From Lachnospiraceae bacterium (lineage in GTDB: Bacteria > Bacillota > Clostridia > Lachnospirales > Lachnospiraceae), in the NCBI GenBank assembly GCA_021202075.1, contig JAJQDT010000040.1, forward strand, positions 1-36,467: a stretch of DNA of 36,467 nt. Reading direction: 5' to 3'. The notes under the pieces were generated by a model that saw nothing but the letters and a program-made list of their open reading frames with translations, searched no databases and was not told where the DNA came from. A program made the position numbers and the translations under genes. Numbering within the stretch: the first letter of the stretch is position 1; each line of letters opens with the position of its first letter. Positions 7,201 through 16,075 of the stretch are shown here, piece by piece.

Positions 7201-8805
7201 ATGAGTTTTGACGCAGTAAAAGCAAAAGAAACTATCGTGAGCGGCAAGGCGGTTCTCGGTCTGGAATTTGGTTCTACGAGAATCAAGGCAGTGCTGGTCG
7301 ATGAGGCGAATCAGCCGATCGCTTCGGGCAGCCATGAGTGGGAGAATCAGCTGGTGAACGGAGTCTGGACCTACAGTCTGGACGCCATCTGGGACGGCCT
7401 GCAGGACTGCTACAGCGACCTGGCGGCGGATGTAAAAAAACAGTACGACACGGAGATTGAGAATCTCGCGGCGATTGGCTTCAGCGCCATGATGCACGGC
7501 TATCTTGCCTTTGACAAGAAAGACGAGCTTCTGGTTCCGTTCCGCACCTGGAGAAATACCATCACGGAGCAGGCGGCGAAGGAGCTCTCGGAGCTGTTTG
7601 GGTTTAACATTCCGCAGAGATGGAGTATTGCGCATCTGTATCAGGCAATTCTGAACGGAGAAGAGCATGTGAAGGATGTCACATTCTTCACAACGCTTGC
7701 GGGTTACATCCACTGGCAGATGACCGGGAAAAAGGTAATCGGGATCGGCGACGCATCCGGGATGTTCCCGATCGACAGCGAGACCAGGGATTACAATAAG
7801 GAAATGATTGACAAGTTCAACGCGCTGGTGGCGCCGAAGGGCTATCCGTGGAAGCTGCAGGAGCTTCTGCCGAAGGCGCTTCTTGCGGGCGAGGACGCAG
7901 GCGTCCTGACCGAGGAGGGCGCGAAGAAGCTGGATGTCTCCGGCAAGCTGAAGGCTGGCATTCCGGTGGCAGCGCCGGAAGGAGACGCGGGTACCGGCAT
8001 GGCGGCGACGAACAGCGTGGCGGTCCGCACCGGAAACGTGTCGGCCGGCACATCCGTATTTGCGATGATCGTGCTTGAGAAGGCTCTTTCGAAGGCATAT
8101 CCGGAGATTGACATGGTGACGACCCCGACCGGCGATGCGGTGGCGATGGTGCACTGCAACAACTGTACCTCCGACCTGAATGCGTGGGTTGGCCTGTTCC
8201 GTGAATTCTCCGAGGCAGTCGGCATGGATGTAGATATGAACAAGCTGTTTGGTACCCTTTATAATAAGGCGCTCGAGGGTGACAAGGACTGCGGCGGCGT
8301 GGTCGCTTACAACTATTTCGCCGGTGAGCCGGTGACCGGTCTGAACGAAGGCCGTCCGCTGATGATGCGCACACCGGACGCGAAATTCAGCCTTGCGAAC
8401 TTTATGCGCGCGAATCTTTACGCGTCTCTCGCGACCCTGAAGATTGGTCTGGATCTGCTTCTGAAAAATGAGGATGTGCAGGTAGACCGTATCATGGGTC
8501 ACGGCGGACTGTTCAAGACCAAGGGCGTTGGCCAGAGCATTCTTGCGGCAGCGATGAACTCCCCGGTATCCGTTATGGAGACCGCAGGCGAGGGCGGACC
8601 GTGGGGCATGGCGATTCTCGCTTCTTATCTGGTACATAAAAACGAAGGCGAGTCGCTGGATGGGTTCCTGAACAAGAGCGTGTTCGCGGATGCCGAGAGC
8701 GTGGAAATGAAGCCGGACGCGGCAGATGTGGCAGGCTTCGACGCCTACATTGAGAGCTACAAGGCAGGCATTGCGGTCGAGAAAGCGGCAGTGGAGGCGA
8801 TCTGA
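7201..8805 (+). CDS. FGGY-family carbohydrate kinase
   Basis: 534-aa sugar kinase of the FGGY family (xylulokinase/ribulokinase/glycerol kinase superfamily), which phosphorylates a sugar or polyol with ATP in the cytosol. Visible are the N-terminal phosphate loop LEFGSTR (residues 21-27), GFSAMMHGY in the sugar-binding part, GDAGTG with the probable catalytic base D262, SAGTS near residue 281 and the C-terminal ATP-site GHGG (433-436). The first phosphate motif has Glu22 where most members have Asp. Nothing around it tells the substrate, although xylulose or ribulose is the first guess. AGGAGG at 7187-7192 is 8 bases before the ATG. It is a single-gene unit with its own promoter and a strong terminator, and its GC-rich, regular codon use suggests high expression. 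Confidence 0.85.
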   Translation: MSFDAVKAKETIVSGKAVLGLEFGSTRIKAVLVDEANQPIASGSHEWENQLVNGVWTYSLDAIWDGLQDCYSDLAADVKKQYDTEIENLAAIGFSAMMHGYLAFDKKDELLVPFRTWRNTITEQAAKELSELFGFNIPQRWSIAHLYQAILNGEEHVKDVTFFTTLAGYIHWQMTGKKVIGIGDASGMFPIDSETRDYNKEMIDKFNALVAPKGYPWKLQELLPKALLAGEDAGVLTEEGAKKLDVSGKLKAGIPVAAPEGDAGTGMAATNSVAVRTGNVSAGTSVFAMIVLEKALSKAYPEIDMVTTPTGDAVAMVHCNNCTSDLNAWVGLFREFSEAVGMDVDMNKLFGTLYNKALEGDKDCGGVVAYNYFAGEPVTGLNEGRPLMMRTPDAKFSLANFMRANLYASLATLKIGLDLLLKNEDVQVDRIMGHGGLFKTKGVGQSILAAAMNSPVSVMETAGEGGPWGMAILASYLVHKNEGESLDGFLNKSVFADAESVEMKPDAADVAGFDAYIESYKAGIAVEKAAVEAI

Positions 8806-8973
8806 AAAGCTTTTGAGGCTTTTTGAAAGCTGCCGTTCTCTTATCGTAAGATGTGTGAAGGAATCCTTCGGATGTGTTACACAGGAGACAGATCTTCCGC
8901 AGTGATAATAGGGAAGACAGGAAACATACACTTGTACCTGGCGATGCCCACGAAACCGGCATAAAAATTTAAT

Positions 8974-9008
8974 AAAGCAGGAGGCCCGTAAGGGGTCTCC
9001 TGCTTTTT
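8974..9008 (+). terminator. rho-independent terminator of the FGGY kinase gene
   Basis: AAAGCAGGAG plus CCC pairs with GGG plus TCTCCTGCTTT around the loop GTAA, then a T run. The 168 bases between the kinase stop and this hairpin contain no convincing gene. A second hairpin, CAATTGCAGC / GCTGCGGAATTG (9068-9092), lies between it and the convergent gene. Confidence 0.9.
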
Positions 9009-9117
9009 GGCCATATTTTTGTTTTGCCTGTCGGCAAATCGTTCACTTCATTTTGGCTTGTTCACTTCAATTGCAGCTTTGCTGCGGAATTGATTTTTGA
9101 AGGTTTGCGGCTGAGCC

Positions 9118-9972
9118 TCATTTCGCCATAATCTGATTTTTCCGCAGAAATTCATCCGACAGTGTGATATGTCCGATGCAGTCCGCACTGCCGGTCATGT
9201 GCGCAGTCATATCTTCATCGATGCGCACGGCCAGGCGGCCACCGGGCATGTGCACATACACACACGGGTCGGTGAGGCCAAGCTGATACGCGACGCCCGC
9301 CGCCGCACAGCAGCTGCTGCCGGAAGCCAGCGTATACCCGGCTCCGCGCTCATAGACCTCGGTGTAAATATTATTTTTGTCCGCGATCCGGATAATCTGT
9401 GTATTGATCCCGTCCGGGAAACGCTCTGATTTTTCCAGTGAGGAGCCAATCTCGCAGACCGCCTCTTTTGATATCTCATCCATCGGGATGATGCAGTGCA
9501 GATTGCCCATCCACACGCAGGTGCCCTGGTATGTTTTTCCTTCATAGGAGACCGGGACGACCTCCGTGCGCTCGCCGCTCTCCGGCTTCGTCTGGCCGCA
9601 GTAGAGCTTGCCCATCGAAATCGTCAGCTCTCGCGCCTCCTCATTGTGATAGCGGACCGTCACCGGGCGGCTCTGTGTCTGAATCGTAAATTCCTTCTTC
9701 ATCACATAGCCCGCGTCCTTCAGATATTTCGCAAAGATGCACAGGCCGGTGCCCGCGATTGCGGCCTCACTGCCGTCCGGGTTGAAGATTTTCACCCCCA
9801 TCTTTCCAAAAATCTGCACCGGGCCGACCAGAATCCCGTCCGACCCCGCGCCGAACTGGCGGTTGCAGATGCAGCGGATATCCTCCGGCTTCAGCTCGTA
9901 GCTGTTCTTTTCTGTGTCATAGATCAGATAATCATTCCCAAAGCTCTGATACATTCCCAAAGTCATTTCCAT
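9118..9972 (-). CDS. DapF-family protein lacking both catalytic cysteines
   Basis: 284-aa protein with the two-domain fold signature of diaminopimelate epimerase (LL-DAP to meso-DAP, lysine and peptidoglycan synthesis). Substrate-contact residues keep the positions known from Haemophilus DapF: N64 in NPDGS, N157 in GNLHC, N190 in GINTQ, E208-R209 in YERG. The two catalytic cysteines, which should be at 73 and 217, are Ala73 (IAGTGLC) and Ser217 (TLASGSSCC). Epimerisation by the two-base mechanism therefore looks impossible. It may bind a DAP-like ligand or do other chemistry. Start at 9972: AAGGGGG lies about 9 bases before that ATG. The frame stays open upstream, but there without a ribosome binding site. 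It stands alone, with its own promoter and a leader of about 160 bases. Confidence 0.8.
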   Translation of the reverse strand: MEMTLGMYQSFGNDYLIYDTEKNSYELKPEDIRCICNRQFGAGSDGILVGPVQIFGKMGVKIFNPDGSEAAIAGTGLCIFAKYLKDAGYVMKKEFTIQTQSRPVTVRYHNEEARELTISMGKLYCGQTKPESGERTEVVPVSYEGKTYQGTCVWMGNLHCIIPMDEISKEAVCEIGSSLEKSERFPDGINTQIIRIADKNNIYTEVYERGAGYTLASGSSCCAAAGVAYQLGLTDPCVYVHMPGGRLAVRIDEDMTAHMTGSADCIGHITLSDEFLRKNQIMAK

Positions 9973-10139
9973 ATGCGATTCCCCCTTATGCTTTGAGGTA
10001 TCGATACCCTTACCCGGCCCGGTATTCGTTGTGGGGCGGGCAGCTTGTATCGCAATACCATGTGTAGTTTGTGCTCCCAAAATGCTATTGTAGGTCCTTA
10101 CCTGCGCAGTGATTTTCGCTGTGCGGCCTTCCTTATTTT

Positions 10140-10168
10140 ATTATATGCGTTTTCGGGTATGATGTAAA
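10140..10168 (-). promoter_or_regulatory. promoter of the DapF-family gene
   Basis: On the minus strand TTTACA (10168-10163), 17-base spacer, TATAAT (10145-10140). It predicts a start near 10133 and a leader of about 160 bases before the gene. The leader holds an AGGT-AAGG-ACCT mini-hairpin and the perfect palindrome GGTATCGATACC (9997-10008). I could not match it to a known riboswitch; it is not a clear lysine aptamer. Confidence 0.7.
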
Positions 10169-10373
10169 TATTTTGTTTTTGTTTTCCGGCTGAAGAAGGG
10201 AATGCTGCAAAGGATTTCGAGAGTGACTGGTACGGAGATAAAGGTAGCGTTTTTTGATGCTAAAGCGATTCCTTTTATAACATCAAAAAAATGCGGGATA
10301 AGACCGAAAAGAAAGAAAACTGAGCCGCATATGCATATGCTTTGACGCATTTATCGCCTTTTGGAAATCACAC

Positions 10374-11159
10374 CTAAAGTTTAAGTGTCTGAATCAGTTC
10401 CTCGTGGATCCGCCCGTTTGACGCGAGGACATCCCGCGGCCGATCGGGCGTCAGAGGATTGCCCTCATAGTCAGTCACCGTCCCGCCGGCTTCCGTCAGG
10501 ATCAGCATCCCTGCCGCAAAATCCCACGGTTTTAAATACTGTTCAAAATAAGCGTCCGCCCGCCCGCACGCGACATAACAGAGGTCGATGGCAGCCGAGC
10601 CGAGGCGGCGGATATCCTGCGCCCGCAGGAAGACATTCTTCATCTGGCGGAAGACGGTGTCGGAAAGCTCGTGGGAGTACGGCGAGGTGCCCACCGAAAC
10701 CAGACTGTCCGCGAGCACGTCGGAGGCGCTTACATGAATGGCCCGCCCGTTCAAAAAGGCTCCGCGCCCTTTCTGTGCAAAAAACAGCTCATCATGCCAG
10801 GGATTGTAGATGACACCTGCAACTGTCTCATGCCGTTCGGCAAGCGCCAGAGAGATACAGCTGACCGGAAAGCGGTGGATCAGATTGGTTGTACCATCAA
10901 CCGGATCGAGGATCCAGACCGGACGGTCAAAATCAATCATACGGTTATCCTTTTCCTCTCCCATGAACTGGATATCCGGATAACGTGCGGCAAGCTTTTC
11001 GCACAGAATGCGCTGCACGGTCATATCGACCTCGGTCACGTAGTCCGAGCGCCCCTTTACTGTAATATGCGCGGCGGCCGCATCATCACAGAAGAGGCGC
11101 GCGGTTTCCTTTACGATGGCTATGATTTCATCAAAATTGATGGATTGTGCTGTGGACAT
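10374..11159 (-). CDS. inositol monophosphatase family protein
   Basis: 261-aa metal-dependent phosphatase of the inositol monophosphatase/SuhB/CysQ superfamily. The metal-binding motifs are all present in order: FMGEEKD, WILDPVDGTTNL and LKPWDFAAGMLILTEAGG, plus the usual GRGAFLNG segment. Family members hydrolyse myo-inositol-1-phosphate, 3'-phosphoadenosine-5'-phosphate or fructose-1,6-bisphosphate; the sequence alone does not decide which. Start at 11159 is supported by GGAG about 9 bases upstream. The next gene downstream has its own promoter, so this is probably a separate unit. Confidence 0.88.
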   Translation of the reverse strand: MSTAQSINFDEIIAIVKETARLFCDDAAAAHITVKGRSDYVTEVDMTVQRILCEKLAARYPDIQFMGEEKDNRMIDFDRPVWILDPVDGTTNLIHRFPVSCISLALAERHETVAGVIYNPWHDELFFAQKGRGAFLNGRAIHVSASDVLADSLVSVGTSPYSHELSDTVFRQMKNVFLRAQDIRRLGSAAIDLCYVACGRADAYFEQYLKPWDFAAGMLILTEAGGTVTDYEGNPLTPDRPRDVLASNGRIHEELIQTLKL

Positions 11160-11269
11160 AGATAACTCTCCGTTCTGTGCTGCATCTGTTGGGCTGTGTC
11201 GAGGCTTTTATGGTCTGCGATTCGCGCGACAGGCGGTACAGGATGCATAAGTGATTTCTTAACAGGTCT

Positions 11270-11833
11270 TTAGTTGATAAGCAGGCCTGCAATTTCGGAA
11301 AAGTCAATAAACAGATCCTCATAAATACTGACCTTAACAATGGAATCGAAAGAATATTGAACATTAACGATATCTTTTTCAAAGTAATTTACAGTAATAA
11401 TTTTTCGACGCGGATCGACAATCCAGTACTCACGAACACCATAGTATTTATAATAGTATGCTTTGCGTATATAATCATCAGAAGCATTACCCGGCGAGAC
11501 AATTTCAATAATAAAATCCGGTGCGCCATTGCACCGCTTTCCGTCAAGCTTACTCCTGTCACAGATAATCATGAGATCCGGCTGAACAATTGTGAGGGGA
11601 CTGTCTGAGAGCTTCACATCAAATGGCGCATGATATACGCGGCAAGAGCCTTTTTTACTACGGATGTAATAATTCAGTATGGTGGTAAGCTCCGTCGATA
11701 TTGTCTGGTGCGTGTCGGATGGACTTGCCATACAGTAAGGAATTCCGTCAAAGACCTCTGTCCTGGTATCCTCTGGCAGAGCTTCATATTGCTGCAGGGT
11801 CATTAATTTTAGCTGAGCCTGTAATGCAGGCAT
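11270..11833 (-). CDS. Uma2-family putative nuclease (DUF820)
   Basis: 187-aa protein of the Uma2/DUF820 family, a PD-(D/E)xK-type restriction-endonuclease fold. Visible are the N-terminal MTLQQYEALPED block, the metal-site aspartate in IVQPDLMII, the acidic strand APDFIIEIVSPGN and the YYKYYGVREYWIVDP segment typical of the family. Cellular role is unknown; members are abundant in cyanobacteria and some Firmicutes and are often mobile. A GGAAGGAAGG purine stretch precedes the ATG at 11833, and a very good promoter lies at 11873-11901. Confidence 0.85.
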   Translation of the reverse strand: MPALQAQLKLMTLQQYEALPEDTRTEVFDGIPYCMASPSDTHQTISTELTTILNYYIRSKKGSCRVYHAPFDVKLSDSPLTIVQPDLMIICDRSKLDGKRCNGAPDFIIEIVSPGNASDDYIRKAYYYKYYGVREYWIVDPRRKIITVNYFEKDIVNVQYSFDSIVKVSIYEDLFIDFSEIAGLLIN

Positions 11834-11872
11834 AATTACACCTTCCTTCCGGGATTTTAACAGTCATCATCA

Positions 11873-11901
11873 AGTATAATTTTCGTAGAATGCTTTGTCA
11901 A
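11873..11901 (-). promoter_or_regulatory. promoter of the Uma2-family gene
   Basis: On the minus strand TTGACA (11901-11896), 17-base spacer, TATACT (11878-11873). This near-consensus promoter starts just past the end of the XRE gene. Confidence 0.8.
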
Positions 11902-11912
11902 CTTTGTTTTTA

Positions 11913-12131
11913 CTAAAGTAATTGATCCTCTTCGGAAGGAATGTATTGGCAGATATCCTGAATCTGGCAGTTCAGGATGCGGCAGAGGTCATTCAGGGTA
12001 GTGGTATTTACAGGTTTGTTTTTGCGGAGCTTGTCTATTGTGGCGCTGGATATATGATGCTTTGTGATTAGTGTGTATGTTGTTTCTTTTGAATTTCTGA
12101 GAGTTTCCCAGAAAGGGCTGTATTTAATCAC
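11913..12131 (-). CDS. small XRE-family HTH regulator
   Basis: 72-aa Cro/C1-type DNA-binding protein consisting of little more than the helix-turn-helix domain (FWETLRNSKETTYTLITKH, then SSATIDKLRKNKPVNTTTL and LCRILNCQIQDICQYI). The start is taken as GTG 12131 because GGAGG lies 6 bases upstream; an ATG start at 12179 would add 16 residues without a ribosome binding site. It is divergent from the leucine-rich-repeat protein gene. A TGAC-TATG-GTCA dyad at 12183-12194 overlaps that gene's -35, a plausible operator for this regulator. Confidence 0.82.
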   Translation of the reverse strand: MIKYSPFWETLRNSKETTYTLITKHHISSATIDKLRKNKPVNTTTLNDLCRILNCQIQDICQYIPSEEDQLL

Positions 12132-12181
12132 GTTGCACCTCCGGCATTGAGATGTTTTTACCATAACGAATAGTTTCATTC

Positions 12182-12210
12182 TTGACTATGGTCAGGAAAG
12201 AGACTATAAT
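12182..12210 (+). promoter_or_regulatory. promoter of the LRR protein gene with overlapping dyad
   Basis: TTGACT (12182-12187), 17-base spacer, TATAAT (12205-12210). The dyad TGAC-TATG-GTCA (12183-12194) covers the -35 and could be bound by the divergent XRE regulator. Confidence 0.8.
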
Positions 12211-12256
12211 GTGAACAAACATAAACGTTTAAATTATCAAAATGGGAGGAAAGATT

Positions 12257-15200
12257 ATGAAGAGAAGAGTAGCATGGTTTATGGCTATTATACTGGCCGT
12301 GATAACTCCGACGAGTTCTGTTTTTGCAAGCGAAGAAGCGGTTATCATCGTTGAGGATGAAGAAGATGTGCTTGATACTGAATGCAAAACCGGTGGGGAA
12401 ACGATTGAAGAGTCGGAGCCTGAAACAGAAACTGGGACAGAAACAGAATCGGAAACAGAAGGATTGAATAAGGAGGATGGAATTGCGATTACATCGATAG
12501 AGGAAGTATCGACAGTAGAAGTGGATGTAAAGGAAGAGAATGAGACCAAGGTATGTACGCTAGACGATGTTGGCATCGACGAAACGAATTTTCCAGATGA
12601 AAGCTTTAGAAAGTATGTTTCAGAAAATTTTGATTTGGATGAGGATGGATATTTAAGTGGGGAGGAGATTGGAAATATTACAGATATTAATTTAGACTCT
12701 TTGGATTCGTTGGACAGTTTGGAAGGAATAGAGTATTTTTCTGAATTGATAAGTTTGCAGTGCGACAATAAGGAATTGGACAATCTGGATGTGAGTAGCA
12801 ACACAAAATTGGAAGGGCTATATTGCAATGGGAACAATCTCGGGGAATTGGATGTGAGTTCAAATACTGCGCTTATTGAATTGGATTGTAGTGACAACAA
12901 ATTGAACAGCGATGACTTTTGTTTGAATACTTCCTTAGTAAGTTTAAAATGTGGAGGAAACTATTTAAGCAGTCTGGATGTAAGCGAAAATACATCTTTG
13001 GTAGAATTGGATTGTAAAGAGAATGATCTGGACGCTTTAGATGTAAGCAACAATATACTATTAGAAAGTCTGAATTGCTCCAGTAATAATTTGAAGAGCC
13101 TTAATGTAAGTAATAATACGGCTATATTGAGCCTGAATTGTGAAAAAAATAATTTGGGCTCATTGAATGTAAGTGAAAATATTGCGTTGGAGTACTTAAA
13201 TTGTGCGGGGAATAATATTTCGGTTTTAAACGCATACAATAATACTGCACTGGAAAAATTGGATTGTTCATGGAATTATATTACATATCTTAACGTGAGC
13301 ATGTGCTCTGCTTTAAGTGAATTGTATTGCGAAAATCAGAATGCATATGTTGATACTTCAGGTAATTTTTATTTATATGCAGGTGGTTGTATGGAATTAA
13401 AATATTTGGATTGTTCTGTGAGCAAACTCTACAAGTTGGATGTAAGTGATTGCACGGCATTGGAAGTTTTGTACTGTAATAGCAATAATCTTAATAGTCT
13501 GGATGTAAGCAACTGTTCTGCACTGGAGGAATTGCACTGTGGGAATAATAATCTTAGCAGTCTGGAAATAAGTAATTGTACGAATTTAGAGGTCTTATCC
13601 TGTGATACTAATAATCTTAGTAGTTTAGACATAACTACGAATACAAAATTAAAAGCTCTAACATGTTGGGGACAGGAAAGAACTGTTTTGGCTTATAAAA
13701 TAGATGGTATGGTTTTTATCTCATTGGAAGAATTGGTTGGTTCAGATAATTTTGAAAATGTGTCTTTGAATAGTACCGATGCAGTTATAGCAGGAAACTA
13801 TATATTAATTAGTGAAGATGCATTATCGGAATCATTAACATATAAATATTCTGTGAACGGCGACTCTGTGAATAGCACAATGGATGTTAAATTGACAGTT
13901 TCTACAATAGAAGGTGAACTAGATCCAAAACTGGAACAGAATATTACGGGAATAATTGATTACGTGAAGACGATAGGAGATATGGCTTTTGCTCTTGATG
14001 TAGAATCTTCAGCGGGAGTGGATCTTACATATGAATCTATGGACGCAGGTGTGGCTGTGGTCTCTTCGGAAGGTATTGTAACGATTATAGGCGCTGGAAC
14101 AACACAGATTACGGTAGTGGCTGCTGAAACAGGTGCATATAAATCAGCTACAGCAACTCTTTCTCTAACTGTGGAGAAAAAAACCAGGGAAATTACAGGA
14201 ACTGACAGTTATGTGAAGACGATAGGAGATACGGCATTCACGTTAGATGCGATAGCTTCTGATGGTGCAGTTCTTTCTTATGTGTCTTCGGATGAAGACG
14301 TGATTTCAGTATCGCCGGATGGATTGATAACTATTAATGGTGTTGGAACTGCGAATGTTACAATATCTGCTGCTGAGACTGCAGAATATCAGTCAACGAC
14401 AGCAATTATAACAGTCACCGTACAGGAAGCAGTTTTAAATGACGATGGTGATGATACTCAGAGTACCGATACATCAGAAAATGATAGTATACAGGATGGA
14501 AGCTCATCGGAAGAAGATAACACTCAGACTGAGAATTTATCAGAAGATGATAATACTCAAAATAAAGAAACGCCCAATGGTAGTGAAACAGCAGATACGG
14601 GTAGTCAGGAAGCGAACACGGTAACAGATAGCAACGTAAAGATAGAGAACAATTCATCCACGTTCATAATCTCAAAAGGCACTACCTGGTCTGATGAGAC
14701 AACAAAATATACTGTAACTGCTTCTGGCGAAGACGGAATGACAATGACTGTGACGGCATTGCAAAACAGAAACGCGACAAACGTAACAATACCGGCAACA
14801 GTTACGATTGATGGAACGGTTTACAGTGTGACGGCGATTGCTGACAGCGCATTTGCCAACTGCACGAAGCTGAAAAGGGTGACGATTGGAGAAAATATAA
14901 CATCCATTGGAAAGAAAGCATTTTATAAATGCACGAGTCTGACGAAGGTCAGTGGGTTTGCTTCTGTGGTAAGCATAGGGAATAGTGCGTTTTATGGCTG
15001 CAAAAAGCTTAAGAAGGTCAATCTGACGTCCACCGCCCTGACAACAATTGGTGCGTCCGCATTTCAGGGATGTACGTCGATGACCAGCTTTACAAGCAAA
15101 TCCACGAAGCTGAAAAGTATTGGCAAAAAAGCATTTTACGGCTGTAAAAAGCTTGCGACGGTTTCCCTGAAAACCACGAAACTCAAAAAGTCCGGTGTGA

Positions 15201-15328
15201 AAGCGAACGCGTTTAAGGGTATAAAGAGCACCTGTACGTTCAAGGTTCCGGCTTCGAAGGTTTCCGCCTATAAGAAGATTTTCAAAGCAAGAGGAGCGGG
15301 AAGTAAAATCAGGGTAAAGAAGCTGTAG
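12257..15328 (+). CDS. secreted multi-domain leucine-rich-repeat protein
   Basis: 1023-aa exported protein. In order: signal peptide (MKRRVAWFMAIILAVITPT, cleavage near residue 25); a Glu/Thr-rich acidic tract; an EF-hand-like loop DLDEDGYLSGEE from residue 126; about a dozen 21-residue leucine-rich repeats of the form LDVSSNTKLEGLYCNGNNL (roughly 150-470); two tandem bacterial-Ig-like repeats (each with YVKTIGD, roughly 570-730); an acidic Ser/Thr linker; and a C-terminal BspA-type LRR block (KSIGKKAFYGCKKL) ending in a basic tail. No LPxTG sorting signal is present. It is probably an adhesin or surface protein. Start ATG 12257 follows GGGAGGAAAG; the ATG at 12242 lies on that site. The N-terminal two thirds is AT-rich compared with the tail and neighbours, suggesting a mosaic or acquired gene. 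Confidence 0.85.
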   Translation: MKRRVAWFMAIILAVITPTSSVFASEEAVIIVEDEEDVLDTECKTGGETIEESEPETETGTETESETEGLNKEDGIAITSIEEVSTVEVDVKEENETKVCTLDDVGIDETNFPDESFRKYVSENFDLDEDGYLSGEEIGNITDINLDSLDSLDSLEGIEYFSELISLQCDNKELDNLDVSSNTKLEGLYCNGNNLGELDVSSNTALIELDCSDNKLNSDDFCLNTSLVSLKCGGNYLSSLDVSENTSLVELDCKENDLDALDVSNNILLESLNCSSNNLKSLNVSNNTAILSLNCEKNNLGSLNVSENIALEYLNCAGNNISVLNAYNNTALEKLDCSWNYITYLNVSMCSALSELYCENQNAYVDTSGNFYLYAGGCMELKYLDCSVSKLYKLDVSDCTALEVLYCNSNNLNSLDVSNCSALEELHCGNNNLSSLEISNCTNLEVLSCDTNNLSSLDITTNTKLKALTCWGQERTVLAYKIDGMVFISLEELVGSDNFENVSLNSTDAVIAGNYILISEDALSESLTYKYSVNGDSVNSTMDVKLTVSTIEGELDPKLEQNITGIIDYVKTIGDMAFALDVESSAGVDLTYESMDAGVAVVSSEGIVTIIGAGTTQITVVAAETGAYKSATATLSLTVEKKTREITGTDSYVKTIGDTAFTLDAIASDGAVLSYVSSDEDVISVSPDGLITINGVGTANVTISAAETAEYQSTTAIITVTVQEAVLNDDGDDTQSTDTSENDSIQDGSSSEEDNTQTENLSEDDNTQNKETPNGSETADTGSQEANTVTDSNVKIENNSSTFIISKGTTWSDETTKYTVTASGEDGMTMTVTALQNRNATNVTIPATVTIDGTVYSVTAIADSAFANCTKLKRVTIGENITSIGKKAFYKCTSLTKVSGFASVVSIGNSAFYGCKKLKKVNLTSTALTTIGASAFQGCTSMTSFTSKSTKLKSIGKKAFYGCKKLATVSLKTTKLKKSGVKANAFKGIKSTCTFKVPASKVSAYKKIFKARGAGSKIRVKKL

Positions 15329-15474
15329 ATATTTCTCTCCACATTTTTGCCGTTATGATTTATATGCTGTAGAATCCGAAGGCCAGACGGTAATGTTGGT
15401 GAAAGCAGACAAAAATGATTGTTATAATAAATTGGTGTATCAATATTTATGGAAAATACAACTGGTGATATAAT

Positions 15475-15499
15475 AAAAAGGGGCTTAAAGCCCCTTTTT
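15475..15499. terminator. bidirectional terminator
   Basis: AAAAAGGGGCTT / AAGCCCCTTTTT around a single A, with A and T tracts on either side. It lies 146 bases past the LRR gene. The stretch 15329-15474 and the remainder to 15694 contain no gene I can support, only the promoter at 15547-15575. Confidence 0.85.
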
Positions 15500-15522
15500 A
15501 CTGCAATGTAGCCAGGAAACGT

Positions 15523-15575
15523 TCCTGCACTGTTCGAAAGCGACGCTTGCAGGACTATGGATTCTCATTTATAAT
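15523..15575 (+). promoter_or_regulatory. promoter of the nucleotidyltransferase-HEPN pair, with inverted repeat
   Basis: TTGCAG (15547-15552), 17-base spacer, TATAAT (15570-15575). A 7-base inverted repeat, TCCTGCA (15523-15529) and TGCAGGA (15548-15554), overlaps the -35 and could be an operator for autoregulation. The transcript leader would be about 110 bases. Confidence 0.6.
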
Positions 15576-15694
15576 GGTGTTCATCAAAGGAAATAAATTC
15601 AGAATGTCGATGATAAGGAAGGATGTGCAGCCATTTCTGGTCTGATGTGAATCGGTTGCCGTGTTGAGGTTACATATGTGAAAGGCGGGATTTT

Positions 15695-16069
15695 ATGGAA
15701 CTTAGTTCAGATGAATATATCAGACACAACGGTGAAAATCTGTGGGATTTTGAAGTACTGGATGGCTGCGAGTTTCCAAATGTCAACCACATCCATCCGC
15801 TTAAGCAGCGCGATATCATGAAGCTGACGCAGCTGGTGCGGGAGGATGAGCATATAATGCAGGTGATCGTTTTTGGCAGCTCCGTGCGTTTTGACTGCCA
15901 TTCTGCCAGTGATATTGATTTGCTGATTGTAAGGGATGATAATCAAAGAAGAATTGACGTTTCGCTGGACGAAATATCCAGTGAGATGGATATTTTGTTT
16001 GCGTCTCATTTGGGGGAGCGGCTGCGCAGGGAAATTGGGCAGACCGGCGTTCCGGTTTACAGGAGGTGA
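15695..16069 (+). CDS. MNT-type nucleotidyltransferase domain protein
   Basis: 124-aa protein with the minimal nucleotidyltransferase signature G-S-x10-D-x-D exactly spaced (GSSVRFDCHSASDID) and a third acidic strand EMDILF. In MNT-HEPN toxin-antitoxin pairs such proteins neutralise the HEPN partner by adding AMP to a tyrosine. An N-terminal extension of about 58 residues precedes the core. The HEPN gene begins 6 bases after its stop, supporting a functional pair. The ribosome binding site is AAGGCGGG. Alternatively it could act on another substrate, such as an antibiotic or tRNA-like target. Confidence 0.82.
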   Translation: MELSSDEYIRHNGENLWDFEVLDGCEFPNVNHIHPLKQRDIMKLTQLVREDEHIMQVIVFGSSVRFDCHSASDIDLLIVRDDNQRRIDVSLDEISSEMDILFASHLGERLRREIGQTGVPVYRR

Positions 16070-16075
16070 CTGGAA

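Noticed and set aside
7180..8931. 583-codon minus-strand open frame
   Set aside because: It is the shadow of the FGGY kinase gene caused by its regular GC-rich codon use; the encoded sequence has no fold-like motifs.
8851..8964. 37-codon frame after the FGGY kinase
   Set aside because: No ribosome binding site and the sequence looks like untranslated trailer before the terminator.
9014..9040. Hairpin TTGCC/GGCAA as a terminator of the DapF-like gene
   Set aside because: The stem is only about 5-6 pairs and no T run follows on the minus strand.
10141..10350. 69-codon minus-strand frame upstream of the DapF-like gene
   Set aside because: No ribosome binding site at its ATG, and its end overlaps the good promoter at 10140-10168.
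15396..15428. TATAAT at 15423-15428 as a promoter
   Set aside because: The nearest TTG-type -35 is 21 bases away, and it points into the strong terminator at 15475-15499 without a gene between.
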